Below, piece after piece: positions 14,101 through 29,100 of a DNA stretch of 64,000 bases. The position numbers were made by a program, and so were the translations under genes. Origin of the DNA: Tachypleus tridentatus (lineage: Eukaryota > Arthropoda > Merostomata > Xiphosura > Limulidae); assembly GCF_004210375.1 (NCBI RefSeq), contig NC_134830.1, positions 8,928,001 to 8,992,000 on the forward strand, in the 5' to 3' direction. Below the pieces are notes generated by a model. It was not told the DNA's origin, did not search any database, and saw nothing but the letters and a program-made list of their open reading frames with translations. Numbering within the stretch: the first letter of the stretch is position 1; the number at the start of each line of letters is the position of its first letter.

Positions 14101-17100
14101 AATCCAGATCTATCATGTATTAGACTGTAGAACAATGTTAAATCCAGATCTATCATGTATTAGACTGTGGAACAATGTTAAATCCAGATCTATCATGTAT
14201 TAGACTGTGGAACAATGTTAAATCCAGATCTATCATGTATTAGACTGTAGAACAATGTTAAATCCAGATCTATCATGTATTAGACTGTGGAACAATGTTA
14301 AATCCAGATCTATCATGTATTAGACTGTGGAACAATGTTAAATCCAGATCTATCATGTATTAGACTGTCCAGAACAATGTTAAATCCAGATCTATCATGT
14401 ATTAGACTGTGGAACAATGTTAAATCCAGATCTATCATGTATTAGACTGTGGAACAATGTTAAATCCAGATCTATCATGTATTAGACTGTGGAACAATGT
14501 TAAATCCAGATCTATCATGTATTAGACTGTAGAACAATGTTAAATCCAGATCTATCATGTATTAGACTGTAGAACAATGTTAAATCCAGATCTATCATGT
14601 ATTAGACTGTAGAACAATGTTAAATCCAGATCTATCATGTATTAGACTGTGGAACAATGTTAAATCCAGATCTATCATGTATTAGACTGTAGAACAATGT
14701 TAAATCCAGATCTATCATGTATTAGACTGTAGAACAATGTTAAATCCAGATCTATCATGTATTAGACTGTGGAACAATGTTAAATCCAGATCTATCATGT
14801 ATTAGACTGTGGAACAATGTTAAATCCAGATCTATCATGTATTAGACTGTGGAACAATGTTAAATCCAGATCTATCATGTATTAGACTGTGGAACAATGT
14901 TAAATCCAGATCTATCATGTATTAGACTGTAGAACAATGTTAAATCCAGATCTATCATGTATTAGACTGTGGAACAATGTTAAATCCAGATCTATCATGT
15001 ATTAGACTGTAGAACAATGTTAAATCCAGATCTATCATGTATTAGACTGTGGAACAATGTTAAATCCAGATCTATCATGTATTAGACTGTGGAACAATGT
15101 TAAATCCAGATCTATCATGTATTAGACTGTAGAACAATGTTAAATCCAGATCTATCATGTATTAGACTGTGGAACAATGTTAAATCCAGATTTATCATGT
15201 ATTAGACTGTAGAACAATGTTAAATCCAGATCTATCATGTATTAGACTGTAGAACAATGTTAAATCCAGATCTATCATGTATTAGACTGTAGAACAATGT
15301 TAAATCCAGATCTATCATGTATTAGACTGTAGAACAATGTTAAATCCAGATCTATCATGTATTAGACTGTGGAACAATGTTAAATCCAGATCTATCATGT
15401 ATTAGACTGTAGAACAATGTTAAATCCAGATCTATCATGTATTAGACTGTGGAACAATGTTAAATCCAGATCTATCATGTATTAGACTGTGGAACAATGT
15501 TAAATCCAGATCTATCATGTATTAGACTGTGGAACAATGTTAAATCCAGATCTATCATGTATTAGACTGTGGAACAATGTTAAATCCAGATCTATCATGT
15601 ATTAGACTGTAGAACAATGTTAAATCCAGATCTATCATGTATTAGACTGTAGAACAATGTTAAATCCAGATCTATCATGTATTAGACTGTGGAACAATGT
15701 TAAATCCAGATCTATCATGTATTAGACTGTAGAACAATGTTAAATCCAGATCTATCATGTATTAGACTGTAGAACAATGTTAAATCCAGATCTATCATGT
15801 ATTAGACTGTGGAACAATGTTAAATCCAGATCTATCATGTATTAGACTGTGGAACAATGTTAAATCCAGATCTATCATGTATTAGACTGTGGAACAATGT
15901 TAAATCCAGATCTATCATGTATTAGACTGTGGAACAATGTTAAATCCAGATCTATCATGTATTAGACTGTAGAACAATGTTAAATCCAGATCTATCATGT
16001 ATTAGACTGTGGAACAATGTTAAATCCAGATCTATCATGTATTAGACTGTGGAACAATGTTAAATCCAGATCTATCATGTATTAGACTGTAGAACAATGT
16101 TAAATCCAGATCTATCATGTATTAGACTGTGGAACAATGTTAAATCCAGATCTATCATGTATTAGACTGTGGAACAATGTTAAATCCAGATCTATCATGT
16201 ATTATCATGTACTAGACTGTAGAACAATGTTAAATCCAGATCTATCATGTATTAGACTGTGGAACAATGTTAAATCCAGATCTATCATGTATTAGACTGT
16301 AGAACAATGTTAAATCCAGATCTATCATGTATTAGACTGTAGAACAATGTTAAATCCAGATCTATCATGTATTAGACTGTAGAACAATGTTAAATCCAGA
16401 CATGTATTAGACTGTGGAACAATGTTAAATCCAGATCTATCATGTATTAGACTGTGGAACAATGTTAAATCCAGATCTATCATGTATTAGACTGTGGAAC
16501 AATGTTAAATCCAGATCTATCATGTATTAGACTGTAGAACAATGTTAAATCCAGATCTATCATGTATTAGACTGTAGAACAATGTTAAATCCAGATCTAT
16601 CATGTATTAGACTGTGGAACAATGTTAAATCCAGATCTATCATGTATTAGACTGTGGAACAATGTTAAATCCAGATCTATCATGTATTAGACTGTGGAAC
16701 AATGTTAAATCCAGATCTATCATGTATTAGACTGTAGAACAATGTTAAATCCAGATCTATCATGTATTAGACTGTGGAACAATGTTAAATCCAGATCTAT
16801 CATGTATTAGACTGTGGAACAATGTTAAATCCAGATCTATCATGTATTAGACTGTGGAACAATGTTAAATCCAGATCTATCATGTATTAGACTGTAGAAC
16901 AATGTTAAATCCAGATCTATCATGTATTAGACTGTGGAACAATGTTAAATCCAGATCTATCATGTATTAGACTGTGGAACAATGTTAAATCCAGATCTAT
17001 CATGTATTAGACTGTGGAACAATGTTAAATCCAGATCTATCATGTATTAGACTGTGTAGAACAATGTTAAATCCAGATCTATCATGTATTAGACTGTAGA

Positions 17101-20100
17101 ACAATGTTAAATCCAGATCTATCATGTATTAGACTGTGGAACAATGTTAAATCCAGATCTATCATGTATTAGACTGTAGAACAATGTTAAATCCAGATCT
17201 ATCATGTATTAGACTGTGGAACAATGTTAAATCCAGATCTATCATGTATTAGACTGTGGAACAATGTTAAATCCAGATCTATCATGTATTAGACTGTAGA
17301 ACAATGTTAAATCCAGATCTATCATGTATTAGACTGTAGAACAATGTTAAATCCAGATCTATCATGTATTAGACTGTAGAACAATGTTAAATCCAGATCT
17401 ATCATGTATTAGACTGTAGAACAATGTTAAATCCAGATCTATCATGTATTAGACTGTAGAACAATGTTAAATCCAGATCTATCATGTATTAGACTGTGGA
17501 ACAATGTTAAATCCAGATCTATCATGTATTAGACTGTAGAACAATGTTAAATCCAGATCTATCATGTATTAGACTGTGGAACAATGTTAAATCCAGATCT
17601 ATCATGTATTAGACTGTAGAACAATGTTAAATCCAGATCTATCATGTATTAGACTGTAGAACAATGTTAAATCCAGATCTATCATGTATTAGACTGTAGA
17701 ACAATGTTAAATCCAGATCTATCATGTATTAGACTGTGGAACAATGTTAAATCCAGATCTATCATGTATTAGACTGTGGAACAATGTTAAATCCAGATCT
17801 ATCATGTATTAGACTGTGGAACAATGTTAAATCCAGATCTATCATGTATTAGACTGTGGAACAATGTTAAATCCAGATCTATCATGTATTAGACTGTAGA
17901 ACAATGTTAAATCCAGATCTATCATGTATTAGACTGTGGAACAATGTTAAATCCAGATCTATCATGTATTAGACTGTAGAACAATGTTAAATCCAGATCT
18001 ATCATGTATTAGACTGTGGAACAATGTTAAATCCAGATCTATCATGTATTAGACTGTAGAACAATGTTAAATCCAGATCTATCATGTATTAGACTGTGGA
18101 ACAATGTTAAATCCAGATCTATCATGTATTAGACTGTGGAACAATGTTAAATCCAGATCTATCATGTATTAGACTGTAGAACAATGTTAAATCCAGATCT
18201 ATCATGTATTAGACTGTAGAACAATGTTAAATCCAGATCTATCATGTATTAGACTGTAGAACAATGTTAAATCCAGATCTATCATGTATTAGACTGTAGA
18301 ACAATGTTAAATCCAGATCTATCATGTATTAGACTGTGGAACAATGTTAAATCCAGATCTATCATGTATTAGACTGTAGAACAATGTTAAATCCAGATCT
18401 ATCATGTATTAGACTGTAGAACAATGTTAAATCCAGATCTATCATGTATTAGACTGTAAAACAATGTTAAATCCAGAACAATGTTAAATCCAGATCTATC
18501 ATGTATTAGACTGTGGAACAATGTTAAATCCAGATCTATCATGTATTAGACTGTAGAACAATGTTAAATCCAGATCTATCATGTATTAGACTGTGGAACA
18601 ATGTTAAATCCAGATCTATCATGTATTAGACTGTGGAACAATGTTAAATCCAGATCTATCATGTATTAGACTGTAGAACAATGTTAAATCCAGATCTATC
18701 ATGTATTAGACTGTAGAACAATGTTAAATCCAGATCTATCATGTATTAGACTGTGGAACAATGTTAAATCCAGATCTATCATGTATTAGACTGTGGAACA
18801 ATGTTAAATCCAGATCTATCATGTATTAGACTGTAGAACAATGTTAAATCCAGATCTATCATGTATTAGACTGTGGAACAATGTTAAATCCAGATCTATC
18901 ATGTATTAGACTGTAGAACAATGTTAAATCCAGATCTATCATGTATTAGACTGTGGAACAATGTTAAATCCAGATTTATCATGTATTAGACTGTGGAACA
19001 ATGTTAAATCCAGATCTATCATGTATTAGACTGTGGAACAATGTTAAATCCAGATCTATCATGTATTAGACTGTGGAACAATGTTAAATCCAGATCTATC
19101 ATGTATTAGACTGTAGAACAATGTTAAATCCAGATCTATCATGTATTAGACTGTAGAACAATGTTAAATCCAGATCTATCATGTATTAGACTGTGGAACA
19201 ATGTTAAATCCAGATCTATCATGTATTAGACTGTGGAACAATGTTAAATCCAGATCTATCATGTATTAGACTGTAGAACAATGTTAAATCCAGATCTATC
19301 ATGTATTAGACTGTAGAACAATGTTAAATCCAGATCTATCATGTATTAGACTGTAGAACAATGTTAAATCCAGATCTATCATGTATTAGACTGTGGAACA
19401 ATGTTAAATCCAGATCTATCATGTATTAGACTGTGGAACAATGTTAAATCCAGATCTATCATGTATTAGACTGTAGAACAATGTTAAATCCAGATCTATC
19501 ATGTATTAGACTGTAGAACAATGTTAAATCCAGATCTATCATGTATTAGACTGTGGAACAATGTTAAATCCAGATCTATCATGTATTAGACTGTGGAACA
19601 ATGTTAAATCCAGATCTATCATGTATTAGACTGTAGAACAATGTTAAATCCAGATCTATCATGTATTAGACTGTGGAACAATGTTAAATCCAGATCTATC
19701 ATGTATTAGACTGTGGAACAATGTTAAATCCAGATCTATCATGTATTAGACTGTAGAACAATGTTAAATCCAGATCTATCATGTATTAGACTGTGGAACA
19801 ATGTTAAATCCAGATCTATCATGTATTAGACTGTGGAACAATGTTAAATCCAGATCTATCATGTATTAGACTGTGGAACAATGTTAAATCCAGATCTATC
19901 ATGTATTAGACTGTGGAACAATGTTAAATCCAGATCTATCATGTATTAGACTGTGGAACAATGTTAAATCCAGATCTATCATGTATTAGACTGTAGAACA
20001 ATGTTAAATCCAGATCTATCATGTATTAGACTGTAGAACAATGTTAAATCCAGATCTATCATGTATTAGACTGTAGAACAATGTTAAATCCAGATCTATC

Positions 20101-23100
20101 ATGTATTAGACTGTAGAACAATGTTAAATCCAGATCTATCATGTATTAGACTGTAGAACAATGTTAAATCCAGATCTATCATGTATTAGACTGTGGAACA
20201 ATGTTAAATCCAGATCTATCATGTATTAGACTGTAGAACAATGTTAAATCCAGATCTATCATGTATTAGACTGTGGAACAATGTTAAATCCAGATCTATC
20301 ATGTATTAGACTGTGGAACAATGTTAAATCCAGATCTATCATGTATTAGACTGTGGAACAATGTTAAATCCAGATCTATCATGTATTAGACTGTGGAACA
20401 ATGTTAAATCCAGATCTATCATGTATTAGACTGTGGAACAATGTTAAATCCAGATCTATCATGTATTAGACTGTAGAACAATGTTAAATCCAGATCTATC
20501 ATGTATTAGACTGTGGAACAATGTTAAATCCAGATCTATCATGTATTAGACTGTAGAACAATGTTAAATCCAGATCTATCATGTATTAGACTGTGGAACA
20601 ATGTTAAATCCAGATCTATCATGTATTAGACTGTGGAACAATGTTAAATCCAGATCTATCATGTATTAGACTGTAGAACAATGTTAAATCCAGATCTATC
20701 ATGTATTAGACTGTGGAACAATGTTAAATCCAGATCTATCATGTATTAGACTGTAGAACAATGTTAAATCCAGATCTATCATGTATTAGACTGTAGAACA
20801 ATGTTAAATCCAGATCTATCATGTATTAGACTGTGGAACAATGTTAAATCCAGATCTATCATGTATTAGACTGTGGAACAATGTTAAATCCAGATCTATC
20901 ATGTATTAGACTGTGGAACAATGTTAAATCCAGATCTATCATGTATTAGACTGTAGAACAATGTTAAATCCAGATCTATCATGTATTAGACTGTGGAACA
21001 ATGTTAAATCCAGATCTATCATGTATTAGACTGTAGAACAATGTTAAATCCAGATCTATCATGTATTAGACTGTGGAACAATGTTAAATCCAGATCTATC
21101 ATGTATTAGACTGTAGAACAATGTTAAATCCAGATCTATCATGTATTAGACTGTGGAACAATGTTAAATCCAGATCTATCATGTATTAGACTGTAGAACA
21201 ATGTTAAATCCAGATCTATCATGTATTAGACTGTAGAACAATGTTAAATCCAGATCTATCATGTATTAGACTGTAGAACAATGTTAAATCCAGATCTATC
21301 ATGTATTAGACTGTGGAACAATGTTAAATCCAGATCTATCATGTATTAGACTGTAGAACAATGTTAAATCCAGATCTATCATGTATTAGACTGTGGAACA
21401 ATGTTAAATCCAGATCTATCATGTATTAGACTGTAGAACAATGTTAAATCCAGATCTATCATGTATTAGACTGTAGAACAATGTTAAATCCAGATCTATC
21501 ATGTATTAGACTGTAGAACAATGTTAAATCCAGATCTATCATGTATTAGACTGTGGAACAATGTTAAATCCAGATCTATCATGTATTAGACTGTAGAACA
21601 ATGTTAAATCCAGATCTATCATGTATTAGACTGTAGAACAATGTTAAATCCAGATCTATCATGTATTAGACTGTGGAACAATGTTAAATCCAGATCTATC
21701 ATGTATTAGACTGTGAACAATGTTAAATCCAGATCTATCATGTATTAGACTGTGGAACAATGTTAAATCCAGATCTATCATGTATTAGACTGTAGAACAA
21801 TGTTAAATCCAGATCTATCATGTATTAGACTGTAGAACAATGTTAAATCCAGATCTATCATGTATTAGACTGTGGAACAATGTTAAATCCAGATCTATCA
21901 TGTATTAGACTGTGGAACAATGTTAAATCCAGATCTATCATGTATTAGACTGTGGAACAATGTTAAATCCAGATCTATCATGTATTAGACTGTAGAACAA
22001 TGTTAAATCCAGATCTATCATGTATTAGACTGTGGAACAATGTTAAATCCAGATCTATCATGTATTAGACTGTAGAACAATGTTAAATCCAGATCTATCA
22101 TGTATTAGACTGTGGAACAATGTTAAATCCAGATCTATCATGTATTAGACTGTAGAACAATGTTAAATCCAGATCTATCATGTATTAGACTGTGGAACAA
22201 TGTTAAATCCAGATCTATCATGTATTAGACTGTGGAACAATGTTAAATCCAGATCTATCATGTATTAGACTGTGGAACAATGTTAAATCCAGATCTATCA
22301 TGTATTAGACTGTGGAACAATGTTAAATCCAGATCTATCATGTATTAGACTGTGGAACAATGTTAAATCCAGATCTATCATGTATTAGACTGATCTATCA
22401 TGTAGAACAATGTTAAATCCAGATCTATCATGTATTAGACTGTAGAACAATGTTAAATCCAGATCTATCATGTATTAGACTGTGGAACAATGTTAAATCC
22501 AGATCTATCATGTATTAGACTGTGGAACAATGTTAAATCCAGATCTATCATGTATTAGACTGTGGAACAATGTTAAATCCAGATCTATCATGTATTAGAC
22601 TGTAGAACAATGTTAAATCCAGATCTATCATGTATTAGACTGTGGAACAATGTTAAATCCAGATCTATCATGTATTAGACTGTAGAACAATGTTAAATCC
22701 AGATCTATCATGTATTAGACTGTAGAACAATGTTAAATCCAGATCTATCATGTATTAGATGTATTAGACTGTAGACTGTAGAACAATGTTAAATCCAGAT
22801 CTATCATGTATTAGACTGTGGAACAATGTTAAATCCAGATCTATCATGTATTAGACTGTGGAACAATGTTAAATCCAGATCTATCATGTATTAGACTGTG
22901 GAACAATGTTAAATCCAGATCTATCATGTATTAGACTGTAGAACAATGTTAAATCCAGATCTATCATGTATTAGACTGTAGAACAATGTTAAATCCAGAT
23001 CTATCATGTATTAGACTGTGGAACAATGTTAAATCCAGATCTATCATGTATTAGACTGTAGAACAATGTTAAATCCAGATCTATCATGTATTAGACTGTG

Positions 23101-26100
23101 GAACAATGTTAAATCCAGATCTATCATGTATTAGACTGTGGAACAATGTTAAATCCAGATCTATCATGTATTAGACTGTGGAACAATGTTAAATCCAGAT
23201 CTATCATGTATTAGACTGTGGAACAATGTTAAATCCAGATCTATCATGTATTAGACTGTAGAACAATGTTAAATCCAGATCTATCATGTATTAGACTGTA
23301 GAACAATGTTAAATCCAGATCTATCATGTATTAGACTGTAGAACAATGTTAAATCCAGATCTATCATGTATTAGACTGTAGAACAATGTTAAATCCAGAT
23401 CTATCATGTATTAGACTGTAGAACAATGTTAAATCCAGATCTATCATGTATTAGACTGTAGAACAATGTTAAATCCAGATCTATCATGTATTAGACTGTA
23501 GAACAATGTTAAATCCAGATCTATCATGTATTAGACTGTAGAACAATGTTAAATCCAGATCTATCATGTATTAGACTGTGGAACAATGTTAAATCCAGAT
23601 CTATCATGTATTAGACTGTAGAACAATGTTAAATCCAGATCTATCATGTATTAGACTGTGGAACAATGTTAAATCCAGATCTATCATGTATTAGACTGTA
23701 GAACAATGTTAAATCCAGATCTATCATGTATTAGACTGTGGAACAATGTTAAATCCAGATCTATCATGTATTAGACTGTAGAACAATGTTAAATCCAGAT
23801 CTATCATGTATTAGACTGTAGAACAATGTTAAATCCAGATCTATCATGTATTAGACTGTGGAACAATGTTAAATCCAGATCTATCATGTATTAGACTGTA
23901 GAACAATGTTAAATCCAGATCTATCATGTATTAGACTGTAGAACAATGTTAAATCCAGATCTATCATGTATTAGACTGTAGAACAATGTTAAATCCAGAT
24001 CTATCATGTATTAGACTGTGGAACAATGTTAAATCCAGATCTATCATGTATTAGACTGTGGAACAATGTTAAATCCAGATCTATCATGTATTAGACTGTG
24101 GAACAATGTTAAATCCAGATCTATCATGTATTAGACTGTAGAACAATGTTAAATCCAGATCTATCATGTATTAGACTGTGGAACAATGTTAAATCCAGAT
24201 CTATCATGTATTAGACTGTAGAACAATGTTAAATCCAGATCTATCATGTATTAGACTGTGGAACAATGTTAAATCCAGATCTATCATGTATTAGACTGTG
24301 GAACAATGTTAAATCCAGATCTATCATGTATTAGACTGTATCCAGAACAATGTTAAATCCAGATCTATCATGTATTAGACTGTAGAACAATGTTAAATCC
24401 AGATCTATCATGTATTAGACTGTGGAACAATGTTAAATCCAGATCTATCATGTATTAGACTGTGGAACAATGTTAAATCCAGATCTATCATGTATTAGAC
24501 TGTGGAACAATGTTAAATCCAGATCTATCATGTATTAGACTGTGGAACAATGTTAAATCCAGATCTATCATGTATTAGACTGTGGAACAATGTTAAATCC
24601 AGATCTATCATGTATTAGACTGTGGAACAATGTTAAATCCAGATCTATCATGTATTAGACTGTAGAACAATGTTAAATCCAGATCTATCATGTATTAGAC
24701 TGTGGAACAATGTTAAATCCAGATCTATCATGTATTAGACTGTGGAACAATGTTAAATCCAGATCTATCATGTATTAGACTGTCCAGATTTAACAATGTT
24801 AAATCCAGATCTATCATGTATTAGACTGTGGAACAATGTTAAATCCAGATCTATCATGTATTAGACTGTAGAACAATGTTAAATCCAGATCTATCATGTA
24901 TTAGACTGTGGAACAATGTTAAATCCAGATCTATCATGTATTAGACTGTAGAACAATGTTAAATCCAGATCTATCATGTATTAGACTGTAGAACAATGTT
25001 AAATCCAGATCTATCATGTATTAGACTGTGGAACAATGTTAAATCCAGATCTATCATGTATTAGACTGTGGAACAATGTTAAATCCAGATCTATCATGTA
25101 TTAGACTGTGGAACAATGTTAAATCCAGATCTATCATGTATTAGACTCCAGAACAATGTTAAATCCAGATCTATCATGTATTAGACTGTGGAACAATGTT
25201 AAATCCAGATCTATCATGTATTAGACTGTGGAACAATGTTAAATCCAGATCTATCATGTATTAGACTGTAGAACAATGTTAAATCCAGATCTATCATGTA
25301 TTAGACTGTAGAACAATGTTAAATCCAGATCTATCATGTATTAGACTGTGGAACAATGTTAAATCCAGATCTATCATGTATTAGACTGTGGAACAATGTT
25401 AAATCCAGATCTATCATGTATTAGACTGTGGAACAATGTTAAATCCAGATCTATCATGTATTAGACTGTAGAACAATGTTAAATCCAGATCTATCATGTA
25501 TTAGACTGTGGAACAATGTTAAATCCAGATCTATCATGTATTAGACTGTAGAACAATGTTAAATCCAGATCTATCATGTATTAGACTGTAGAACAATGTT
25601 AAATCCAGATCTATCATGTATTAGACTGTAGAACAATGTTAAATCCAGATCTATCATGTATTAGACTGTAGAACAATGTTAAATCCAGATCTATCATGTA
25701 TTAGACTGTGGAACAATGTTAAATCCAGATCTATCATGTATTAGACTGTAGAACAATGTTAAATCCAGATCTATCATGTATTAGACTGTAGAACAATGTT
25801 AAATCCAGATCTATCATGTATTAGACTGTAGAACAATGTTAAATCCAGATCTATCATGTATTAGACTGTGGAACAATGTTAAATCCAGATCTATCATGTA
25901 TTAGACTGTGGAACAATGTTAAATCCAGATCTATCATGTATTAGACTGTGGAACAATGTTAAATCCATATTTAACATGTATTAGACTGTAGAACAATGTT
26001 AAATCCAGATCTATCATGTATTAGACTGTGGAACAATGTTAAATCCAGATCTATCATGTATTAGACTTGAGAACAATGTTAAATCCAGATCTATCATGTA

Positions 26101-29100
26101 TTAGACTGTAGAACAATGTTAAATCCAGATCTATCATGTATTAGACTGTAGAACAATGTTAAATCCAGATCTATCATGTATTAGACTGTGGAACAATGTT
26201 AAATCCAGATTTATCATGTATTAGACTGTAGAACAATGTTAAATCCAGATCTATCATGTATTAGACTGTAGAACAATGTTAAATCCAGATCTATCATGTA
26301 TTAGACTGTGGAACAATGTTAAATCCAGATCTATCATGTATTAGACTGTAGAACAATGTTAAATCCAGATCTATCATGTATTAGACTGTAGAACAATGTT
26401 AAATCCAGATCTATCATGTATTAGACTGTGGAACAATGTTAAATCCAGATCTATCATGTATTAGACTGTGGAACAATGTTAAATCCAGATCTATCATGTA
26501 TTAGACTGTAGAACAATGTTAAATCCAGATCTATCATGTATTAGACTGTGGAACAATGTTAAATCCAGATCTATCATGTATTAGACTGTAGAACAATGTT
26601 AAATCCAGATCTATCATGTATTAGACTGTGGAACAATGTTAAATCCAGATCTATCATGTATTAGACTGTGGAACAATGTTAAATCCAGATCTATCATGTA
26701 TTAGACTGTATTAGACTGTGGAACAATGTTAAATCCAGATCTATCATGTATTAGACTGTAGAACAATGTTAAATCCAGATCTATCATGTATTAGACTGTA
26801 GAACAATGTTAAATCCAGATCTATCATGTATTAGACTGTGGAACAATGTTAAATCCAGATCTATCATGTATTAGACTGTAGAACAATGTTAAATCCAGAT
26901 CTATCATGTATTAGACTGTGGAACAATGTTAAATCCAGATCTATCATGTATTAGACTGTAGAACAATGTTAAATCCAGATCTATCATGTATTAGACTGTA
27001 GAACAATGTTAAATCCAGATCTATCATGTATTAGACTGTAGAACAATGTTAAATCCAGATCTATCATGTATTAGACTGTGGAACAATGTTAAATCCAGAT
27101 CTATCATGTATTAGACTGTAGAACAATGTTAAATCCAGATCTATCATGTATTAGACTGTAGAACAATGTTAAATCCAGATCTATCATGTATTAGACTGTG
27201 GAACAATGTTAAATCCAGATCTATCATGTATTAGACTGTAGAACAATGTTAAATCCAGATCTATCATGTATTAGACTGTAGAACAATGTTAAATCCAGAT
27301 CTATCATGTATTAGACTGTAGAACAATGTTAAATCCAGATCTATCATGTATTAGACTGTGGAACAATGTTAAATCCAGATCTATCATGTATTAGACTGTG
27401 GAACAATGTTAAATCCAGATCTATCATGTATTAGACTGTAGAACAATGTTAAATCCAGATCTATCATGTATTAGACTGTAGAACAATGTTAAATCCAGAT
27501 CTATCATGTATTAGACTGTAGAACAATGTTAAATCCAGATCTATCATGTATTAGACTGTGGAACAATGTTAAATCCAGATCTATCATGTATTAGACTGTG
27601 GAACAATGTTAAATCCAGATCTATCATGTATTAGACTGTAGAACAATGTTAAATCCAGATCTATCATGTATTAGACTGTGGAACAATGTTAAATCCAGAT
27701 CTATCATGTATTAGACTGTGGAACAATGTTAAATCACGATTTATCATGTATTAGACTGTGGAACAATGTTAAATACAGATTTAACATGTATTAGACTGTA
27801 AAACAATGTTAAATCCAGATCTATCATGTATTAGACTGTAAAACAATGTTAAATCCAGATCTATCATGTATTAGACTGTAGAACAATGTTAAATCCAGAT
27901 CTATCATGTATTAGACTGTGGAACAATGTTAAATCCAGATCTATCATGTATTAGACTGTAGAACAATGTTAAATCCAGATTTATCATGTATTAGACTGTA
28001 GAACAATGTTAAATCCAGATCTATCATTTATTAGACTGTAAAACAATGTTAAATCCAGATCTATCATGTATTAGACTGTAGAACAATGTTAAATCCAGAT
28101 CTATCATGTATTAGACTGTAGAACAATGTTAAATCCAGATCTATCATGTATTAGACTATAGAACAATGTTAAATCCAGATCTATCATGTATTAGACTGTG
28201 GAACAATGTTAAATCCAGATCTATCATGTATTAGACTGTGGAACAATGTTAAATCCAGATCTATCATGTATTAGACTGTGGAACAATGTTAAATCCAGAT
28301 CTATCATGTATTAGACTGTAGACTGAACAATGTTAAATCCAGATCTATCATGTATTAGACTGTGGAACAATGTTAAATCCAGATTTATCATGTATTAGAC
28401 TGTAGAACAATGTTAAATCCAGATCTATCATGTATTAGACTGTAGAACAATGTTAAATCCAGATCTATCATGTATTAGACTGTGGAACAATGTTAAATCC
28501 AGATCTATCATGTATTAGACTGTGGAACAATGTTAAATCCAGATCTATCATGTATTAGACTGTAGAACAATGTTAAATCCAGATCTATCATGTATTAGAC
28601 TGTGGAACAATGTTAAATCCAGATCTATCATGTATTAGACTGTGGAACAATGTTAAATCCAGATCTATCATGTATTAGACTGTGGAACAATGTTAAATCC
28701 AGATCTATCATGTATTAGACTGTGGAACAATGTTAAATCCAGATCTATCATGTATTAGACTGTGGAACAATGTTAAATCCAGATCTATCATGTATTAGAC
28801 TGTAGAACAATGTTAAATCCAGATCTATCATGTATTAGACTGTAAAACAATGTTAAATCCAGATCTATCATGTATTAGACTGTAGAACAATGTTAAATCC
28901 AGATCTATCATGTATTAGACTGTGGAACAATGTTAAATCCAGATCTATCATGTATTAGACTGTGGAACAATGTTAAATCCAGATCTATCATGTATTAGAC
29001 TGTAGAACAATGTTAAATCCAGATCTATCATGTATTAGACTGTGGAACAATGTTAAATCCAGATCTATCATGTATTAGACTGTAGAACAATGTTAAATCC